Assembly: GCA_946413885.1 (NCBI GenBank)
Contig: CAMKMK010000051.1
Location: 1 to 12,289, forward strand
DNA from: an uncultured Prevotellaceae bacterium
GTDB taxonomy: Bacteria; Bacteroidota; Bacteroidia; Bacteroidales; Bacteroidaceae
Length of the DNA: 12,289 nucleotides
Direction of reading: 5' to 3'
The notes beneath the pieces are model-generated. The model saw only the letters and a list, made by a program, of their open reading frames with translations. It was not told the DNA's origin and searched no databases. The position numbers and the translations under genes are program-made. Below are positions 7,348 to 12,289 of the stretch, one piece after another. The first letter of the stretch is position 1. Each line of letters begins with the position of its first letter.

Positions 7348-10300
7348 TGGATCTGGGTAAATTGGCTTTCAATAATCGCCTGCTTGTTTACTTCCTGGTA
7401 GGAGTTCTGCTGGTGGGAGGAGCCTACTCGATCTATCAGATGAGCAAGCTGGAAGACCCTGAAGTAAAGGTGAAAATGGCGATGGTGGTCACCACCTATC
7501 CTGGAGCCTCAGCTCATCAGGTGGAGATGGAGGTGACGGATGTGCTGGAGAAGAAAATCCGTGCGATGGGCGATGTGGACAACGTCGAGAGCTATTCCTT
7601 TAATGATGTATCTTTCATCCAGGTGGAATTGCGAAGCACCATCAGCAATGAAGAGGTGGAACAATGCTGGGATCGCCTTCGTCGCAAGGTTTACGACGCG
7701 TCCTCTGTCCTGCCAAGTGGAGCTGGCACGCCTATCACGAAAGAAGACTTCAGTGCCGTCTATGGCATGTTTTATGCTCTGACAGGAGATGGACTCAATG
7801 AACGTGAGCTGTCGCAATATGCAGAGCTTGTCAAGCGTGAGATATCCAACATAGAAGGTGTGGATAGAGTGGAGATATATGGGGAACAGAAGGATTGCAT
7901 CGAGATTCGCTTGATGCAGGATAAGATGTCGAGTCTTGGCATCATGCCTGCTGAGGTGTTGGCTACGCTGAATGGACAGAACAAAACGTCGTATGCCGGC
8001 TACTATGACAATGGTGACCAGCGTGTCCGCGTTTCTGTTTCTGACAAGTTCCAGACGGTGGAGGACATCAATCGCATGATTATCCAGGGACACGAAAACG
8101 ACCAACTCAGGCTGAGCGACATTGCCCAGGTGGAGAAGTCTCTGGAGAAGCCTGTTCGCAACGCGTTGACCTATGACAGCCAGCAAGCTCTGGGCATCCT
8201 GGTGGCAGCTTCCAGTTCGAGCGACATCGTGAAGGTGGGTAAGCAGGTACAGAAAAAGTTTGATGAACTCCACGAGACACGTTTCCCAACGGGAGTGGAA
8301 TGTCACAAGGTTTTCTACCAGCCTGAGCGTGTTACTGACTCGTTGGGCACCTTTGTCATCAATCTGATCGAGTCAGTCCTCATCGTTATTGTGCTGTTGA
8401 TGGTCTTCATGGGCTTCAAGAGCGGACTCATCATTGGCGTCTCGCTGGCTATTATCGTCATTGGTTCGTTCCTCATTCTTGGGTACTTTCATGGCACGAT
8501 GCAGCGCGTCTCGTTAGGTTCTTTCATCTTGGCGATGGGAATGCTGGTGGACAATGCAATCGTCATCATCGATGGTATTTTGGTTGACCTGAAGGCTGGC
8601 AAGTCGCGCATGGAGGCTATGACAGATATTGGCAAGCGAACCGCTATGCCTCTCTTGGGAGCCACGATGATAGCTATCCTCTCGTTCCTGCCCATTTTCA
8701 TGAGTCCTGACACAGCAGGCATCTACGTGCGCGACCTATTCATCGTCTTGGCCGTTTCTCTGCTCCTGAGTTGGGTATTGGCTTTGTGTCATGTTCCTCT
8801 CATGGCAAACCGCATGCTGCATCCTGAAGCGGACAAGAATGCGGGTAATGAGGAAGGGAACGCCAACCGTTCCCAGCAAATGCTGCGTAGTATTCTTCTC
8901 TTTGGCTTGAGACATCGTGCGGCAGTCACCCTCTTGATGGTTGGTTTGCTGGTACTCAGCGGACTGGGTTACCGTTACATGCATCAGGGATTCTTCCCAG
9001 ACCTTACCTACAACCAGTGCTACATGGAGTACAAACTTCCTGAAGGAACCAACAGCACTCGCGTTAGCCGTGATCTGGACAGCATCCAGGCTTATCTCCG
9101 CACTCGTCCTGAGATTACCCATATAACAGCCAGTCTGGGGGGTGCTCCTGGGCGTTACAACCTGGTGCGTACCATCCCCATGCCCTCGCTTTCGTATGGT
9201 GAGCTCATCATCGACTTCGAATCTCCTCATTCCCTCAATAAGAACATTGAGGAGATTCAGACCTATCTGACGACCCACTATCCTGACGCATACGTCAAGG
9301 TGAAGAAATACAACCTGATGTTCAAGAAGTATCCCATCGAACTGCAGTTCCAGGGACCTGACCCAGCTGTACTCCACGCGTTGGCAGACACAGCGCATCA
9401 CATCATGCAGCAGAGCGGAAAGGTGCGTCTCATCACTACCGATTGGGAGCCTCAGGTTCCCTTTATCAACATCGATTATGACCAGAGTTCTGCCCGCACC
9501 ATCGGCATGAGTCGAAGCGACTTGAGCATATCCCTGCTGACGGCTGGAGGAGGTATCCCCATTGGAAGTTTCTATGAAGGCATCTATCCCAACAACATCT
9601 ATGTGAAATGTGTAGATGAAGAAGGACAGCCCATCGAGGATTTGGCGGACATGCAAGTGTTCTCTATGGCTCCCTCAGTGACAGGTTTGCTCACCAAGGA
9701 GAACCTGATACGTCTGCGCAGCGGCACCATTAGGAAGGAGGACATCATCGAGGCTGTCATTGGCTCAAAGCCTCTGCGTCAGGTGAGTCGAAGCATACGG
9801 GTGGATTGGGAGGATCCTGTCGTGCCTCGCTACAACGGACAGCGAATGCAGCGTGTCCAATGTACTCCCAACGCAGGTTTGGAGACCGAGAAGGTGCGCG
9901 CTGCGCTGGATGCTGATGTGAAAAAAATGAAGCTCCCCTACGGATATTCTTATCGCTGGATGGGTGAGAAGGCTGCAAGCGACCGGTCCATGAAGTACCT
10001 CTTTGCAAACTTCCCTCTGGCCATCATCCTCATCATTGGTATCCTCATCATGCTCTTCAAGGACTTTCGTAAGCCAGCCATCATCTTCTGCTGCATTCCA
10101 TTGGTGTTCGTCGGCGTAGTCCTCACGATGCTCATCACAGGTATGACCTTCACCTTCGTGGCCATCGTGGGTGGCTTGGGGTTGATTGGCATGATCGTGA
10201 AGAATGGCATCGTGTTGATGGACGAGATCACGCTGCAGCTCTCGCAGGGCAAGGAACCTGTCGAGGCGCTCATTGCCAGCAGCCAGAGCCGTTTGCGACC

Positions 10301-10493
10301 TGTCATGATGGCCTCCATGACTACTGTTCTTGGAATGGTTCCCTTGTTGAGCGATGCCATGTTTGGATCTATGGCTGCTACCATCATGGGTGGTTTGTTC
10401 TTTGGAACCTTCATCACCCTATTGTTCATCCCCATCCTGTATGCTCTTTTCTTTGGTATCCGGATAGACAAGAATAAGGAGGTTAAGTTATGA
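7347..10493 (+). CDS. RND-family efflux permease (AcrB-type pump)
   Basis: A 1048-residue proton-driven inner-membrane transporter, almost exactly the usual AcrB length, expected to extrude drugs, bile-like or other amphipathic compounds. It shows the internal two-fold layout: TM1 at about 12-30, a periplasmic porter domain to about 332, TM2-6 at about 335-485, TM7 at about 525-542, a second porter domain to about 880, and TM8-12 from about 888 to 1037. The TM4 proton-relay motif reads GMLVDNAIVIIDG, with D402 in the place of AcrB D407 but Asn403 in the place of D408. TM10 keeps the Lys (K952 in GMIVKNGIVLMDE) equivalent to AcrB K940. YPGASAHQVE near 51 and the LEDPE near 35 are typical of the family. 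Substrate range cannot be read from sequence. Confidence 0.95.
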   Translation: MDLGKLAFNNRLLVYFLVGVLLVGGAYSIYQMSKLEDPEVKVKMAMVVTTYPGASAHQVEMEVTDVLEKKIRAMGDVDNVESYSFNDVSFIQVELRSTISNEEVEQCWDRLRRKVYDASSVLPSGAGTPITKEDFSAVYGMFYALTGDGLNERELSQYAELVKREISNIEGVDRVEIYGEQKDCIEIRLMQDKMSSLGIMPAEVLATLNGQNKTSYAGYYDNGDQRVRVSVSDKFQTVEDINRMIIQGHENDQLRLSDIAQVEKSLEKPVRNALTYDSQQALGILVAASSSSDIVKVGKQVQKKFDELHETRFPTGVECHKVFYQPERVTDSLGTFVINLIESVLIVIVLLMVFMGFKSGLIIGVSLAIIVIGSFLILGYFHGTMQRVSLGSFILAMGMLVDNAIVIIDGILVDLKAGKSRMEAMTDIGKRTAMPLLGATMIAILSFLPIFMSPDTAGIYVRDLFIVLAVSLLLSWVLALCHVPLMANRMLHPEADKNAGNEEGNANRSQQMLRSILLFGLRHRAAVTLLMVGLLVLSGLGYRYMHQGFFPDLTYNQCYMEYKLPEGTNSTRVSRDLDSIQAYLRTRPEITHITASLGGAPGRYNLVRTIPMPSLSYGELIIDFESPHSLNKNIEEIQTYLTTHYPDAYVKVKKYNLMFKKYPIELQFQGPDPAVLHALADTAHHIMQQSGKVRLITTDWEPQVPFINIDYDQSSARTIGMSRSDLSISLLTAGGGIPIGSFYEGIYPNNIYVKCVDEEGQPIEDLADMQVFSMAPSVTGLLTKENLIRLRSGTIRKEDIIEAVIGSKPLRQVSRSIRVDWEDPVVPRYNGQRMQRVQCTPNAGLETEKVRAALDADVKKMKLPYGYSYRWMGEKAASDRSMKYLFANFPLAIILIIGILIMLFKDFRKPAIIFCCIPLVFVGVVLTMLITGMTFTFVAIVGGLGLIGMIVKNGIVLMDEITLQLSQGKEPVEALIASSQSRLRPVMMASMTTVLGMVPLLSDAMFGSMAATIMGGLFFGTFITLLFIPILYALFFGIRIDKNKEVKL

Positions 10494-11893
10494 TAAAGCA
10501 AGATAAGAATCATCGCCACACGTCTCTCCTCAGGTCGTTACTCCTCGTTTGGGGGCTCTCGATGTCGTCATTGCTGCTGGCAGAAACACTTAGCATAGAG
10601 CAATGCCGCGAACAAGCCCTCAGTCACAACAAGGACCGTCAGCAGGCGGCTCTCACTACCCAACAGGCTGAGTACACACGTCGAGCCACCCATGCCCTGT
10701 TCTTCCCTGACTTCTCACTGATGGGATTGGGTATCTACGATACAGGCAAGGGAAGCCAGATGCTCGACTTCAATTCCGTTTTGGGACCTACCCTTTACAG
10801 TATTGGCACGTGGGCAGCAGGCATGGGAATGCAGTTGCCTGATATTTCGATTCCTGACTACGAGTTGGACTACAAGTTCGGCTTCCTCTTCTCAGGTGGC
10901 GTGATGATGAAGCAACCCATCTACATGGGCGGTAAGATACGTGCCGGCTACAGCATGGCTGAGACGGCAGTTGCAATGGCACGTGTGAACGAGCGCCTGA
11001 CTGACGCGCAGGTCATCCAGCAGGCAGATGAGGCGTATGCCCAGGTGGTGAAAGCTGAGCAGCTTGTCAAGGTGGCACAGAGCTACCAGCGACTGCTCGA
11101 AGAGTTGGATCGCAATGTGGAGAGTGCCATCCGTCATGGGTTGAAGATGCAGAACGACCGCACCAAAGTCCAGGTCAAGATGAGCGAGGTGGAACTTAAT
11201 CTGCGGCGTGCTGAGAATGGGGTACGCCTTGCCAAGATGAACCTTTGCCATATCATTGGCAGGCCTCTTGATGAAAGCCTTCAGGTAGACGGCACTTATC
11301 CTGAGGTGGACGATGCGCAGACCATGCAGGGCTATGACATCTCTGCCCGTCCTGAATTGGCTTTGCTTGATTACAAGACAGAGTTGGCGGCTAAGGAGTT
11401 AAAGGTTGTCAAGAGCGAGATGCTGCCTCAGGTGGCCCTTCTTGCCAAGTATGGATACACGAACGGACTGGAGTTCAACAACCGCACTTTGCTTGATGGC
11501 TGGAACTTTGCTGGTGGAGTTACTGTAAGCATTCCTCTCTATCATTTTGGCGAACGTGCCAACAAGGTGAAAGCCGCTCAGGTCAAGCAGCAACAGGCCC
11601 AGTTGGAGCGTGAGAACAAGGCAGAACTGATGCAGCTCGAACTGGCTCAGGCTGCCAACAAACTCGATGAGGCTCGACTGGAGAAACAGCTGGCAGAGAA
11701 ATCCCTCGCACAATGTGAGGAGAACATGCACCTGAGCAAGCAGCAGTATGATGCAGGATTCGAGACGCTTTCCGCCTATCTCGAGTCGCAGGCTCAATGG
11801 CAGCAGGCCAACGAGACAAGCGTGGATGCCAGCTATCGACTTTATTTGGCAAGTGTCGCTTATCTGAAAGCTGCAGGTCGCCTCGTGGAGTGA
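10490..11893 (+). CDS. TolC-type outer-membrane efflux channel
   Basis: A 467-residue outer-membrane factor that provides the exit duct for the efflux complex. The ATG overlaps the pump stop codon by four bases (ATGA), a standard coupling arrangement. A signal peptide precedes residue 32 (SSLLLA|ET). The two homologous OEP halves are visible at about 33-256 and 285-465, each with a beta segment followed by long Gln/Glu/Ala-rich coiled-coil helices. The equivalent loops read KQPIYMGGKIRAGY near 141 and SIPLYHFGERANKVKAA near 348. The C-terminal helix motif YDAGFETLSAYLESQAQW is characteristic. It completes the adaptor-pump-channel set, and transcription ends at the hairpin 15 bp downstream. 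Confidence 0.94.
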   Translation: MIKQDKNHRHTSLLRSLLLVWGLSMSSLLLAETLSIEQCREQALSHNKDRQQAALTTQQAEYTRRATHALFFPDFSLMGLGIYDTGKGSQMLDFNSVLGPTLYSIGTWAAGMGMQLPDISIPDYELDYKFGFLFSGGVMMKQPIYMGGKIRAGYSMAETAVAMARVNERLTDAQVIQQADEAYAQVVKAEQLVKVAQSYQRLLEELDRNVESAIRHGLKMQNDRTKVQVKMSEVELNLRRAENGVRLAKMNLCHIIGRPLDESLQVDGTYPEVDDAQTMQGYDISARPELALLDYKTELAAKELKVVKSEMLPQVALLAKYGYTNGLEFNNRTLLDGWNFAGGVTVSIPLYHFGERANKVKAAQVKQQQAQLERENKAELMQLELAQAANKLDEARLEKQLAEKSLAQCEENMHLSKQQYDAGFETLSAYLESQAQWQQANETSVDASYRLYLASVAYLKAAGRLVE

Positions 11894-11900
11894 AACCTAA

Positions 11901-11950
11901 AAGAAAAGGAGACACCAGGAATGTTACCCTTCGTGTCTCCTTCTTTTCTT
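11901..11950. terminator. Bidirectional intrinsic terminator between efflux operon and rubredoxin
   Basis: A perfect 8-bp stem GGAGACAC (11908-11915) / GTGTCTCC (11933-11940) encloses a 17-nt loop. It is extended by A-T pairs between the A-rich left flank (AAGAAAA) and T-rich right flank (TTCTTTTCTT). Read on plus, the stem is followed by TTCTTTTCTTC; read on minus, by TTTTCTTTT. It therefore has the stem and T tract needed in both directions. It sits between the end of the channel gene at 11893 and the stop of the convergent rubredoxin gene at 11967. Confidence 0.85.
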
Positions 11951-11966
11951 CTTTAGCGTGTAGGAA

Positions 11967-12128
11967 TCACTCTACTGGAGAGAAGTCTTCCTTACCTACG
12001 CCACAGAGTGGACATACAAAATCATCAGGCAGGTTCTCGAAAGGAGTGCCAGGCTCGATGCCGTTCTCAGGGTCGCCCACTTCAGGGTCGTATTCCCATC
12101 CACACATGTCACAAACGTACTTTTTCAT
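11967..12128 (-). CDS. Rubredoxin
   Basis: A 53-residue iron-sulfur-less, single-iron electron carrier, the usual rubredoxin length. It begins MKKYVCDMCGWEYDP and contains both knuckles that hold the Fe(SCys)4 centre: C6-x-x-C9-G and C39-P-x-C42-G (FVCPLCGVGK). Other family hallmarks are the YDP after the first knuckle, GDPENGIEPGTPFENLP, and the F-x-P near the end (EDFSPVE). In anaerobes rubredoxin commonly passes electrons to peroxide or superoxide reductases or to oxygen-scavenging flavoproteins in the cytoplasm; the partner here is not in the window. It stands alone, convergent with the efflux operon, sharing the terminator at 11901-11950. The 22-bp repeat array begins 37 bp upstream of its start codon. 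No signal peptide is present. Confidence 0.95.
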   Translation of the reverse strand: MKKYVCDMCGWEYDPEVGDPENGIEPGTPFENLPDDFVCPLCGVGKEDFSPVE

Positions 12129-12164
12129 CGTTTCTCAATTTTAGGGTTTATATTCATCCGTCAG

Positions 12165-12289
12165 AGTTGACGTGTTGAGTCTGTCATTTCAACGTGTTGT
12201 CTTTGAGGTTTCAACGTGTTGTCTTCACAGAAAGAACGTGTTGTCTTTGAGGTTTCAACGTGTTGTCTTTGCAAAGTCAACGTGTCGCG
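12165..12289. repeat. 22-bp tandem repeat array (at least 5.7 units, open at window edge)
   Basis: The core ACGTGT occurs at 12170, 12192, 12214, 12236, 12258 and 12280, an exact 22-bp period. Units start at 12165, 12187, 12209, 12231, 12253 and 12275 (the last cut by the window end). The common unit is TTTCAACGTGTTG followed by TCTTTGAGG. Units 12187, 12209 and 12253 are nearly identical; 12231 begins AAAG instead of TTTC, and 12165 and 12275 are the most diverged. In units 12187, 12209 and 12253 the core CAAC-GT-GTTG is a 4-bp inverted repeat with a 2-bp centre. The period is not a multiple of three and too short for a repeat-spacer CRISPR. The array lies upstream of the rubredoxin gene. 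Confidence 0.85.

Noticed and set aside
8736..9656. Minus-strand 306-codon frame inside the efflux pump gene
   Set aside because: It lies wholly antisense to conserved pump sequence and the translation shows no recognisable domain.
12136..12143. Minus-strand TAAAATTG as a -7 box for rubredoxin
   Set aside because: It is one base off consensus, lacks a -33 partner, and would start transcription essentially at the start codon.
11797..12144. Plus-strand 115-codon reading frame across the end of the channel gene and rubredoxin
   Set aside because: It overlaps the coding 3' end of the channel gene, the terminator and the clearly recognisable minus-strand rubredoxin; its translation has no family features.
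12165..12289. CRISPR array
   Set aside because: The period is only 22 bp in total, with near-identical units and no separate unique spacers.

Overview
The window looks like a Bacteroidales chromosome segment, most likely Prevotella-like. Four things point there. Start-proximal regions carry TAnnTTTG -7 boxes, and one has a full TTTG-N20-TAnnTTTG promoter. Two secreted enzymes end in a YDLSGRRV...KG.FIRNG tail like the type IX secretion (T9SS) sorting domains of Prevotella and Porphyromonas. Small outer-membrane beta-barrel proteins are clustered. Shine-Dalgarno sequences are weak or absent.

Layout. (1) Positions 1-1465, minus strand: a run of three genes for exported proteins, namely two small beta-barrel outer-membrane proteins and the first 12-13 codons of a third secreted protein cut by the window edge. 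(2) Positions 1466-1574: a short divergent promoter region with a -7 box on each strand. (3) Positions 1575-6157, plus strand: three calcineurin-like metallophosphoesterases. The first is a compact single-domain enzyme with a twin-arginine-like leader. The other two are 592-residue, three-domain secreted paralogues arranged in tandem 8 bp apart behind a textbook Bacteroidetes promoter. They align end to end with no net length change and share blocks of identical DNA in their C-terminal third, which suggests recent duplication and/or gene conversion. (4) Positions 6283-11893, plus strand: a complete tripartite RND efflux operon (lipoprotein adaptor, 1048-residue inner-membrane pump, TolC-type outer-membrane channel), translationally coupled by 1-bp and 4-bp overlaps. 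(5) Positions 11901-11950: a strong hairpin with T-rich flanks on both sides, a shared terminator between convergent genes. (6) Positions 11967-12128, minus strand: a 53-residue rubredoxin. (7) Positions 12165-12289: a 22-bp tandem repeat array immediately upstream of the rubredoxin start, running off the window edge.

The efflux genes form one functional machine. The tandem phosphoesterases are probably co-transcribed and act outside the cytoplasm on an unknown phosphoester substrate. The least explained element is the 22-bp repeat array. Its exact two-helical-turn period and the imperfect dyad in most units make it either a multi-site operator for the rubredoxin gene or a noncoding minisatellite.
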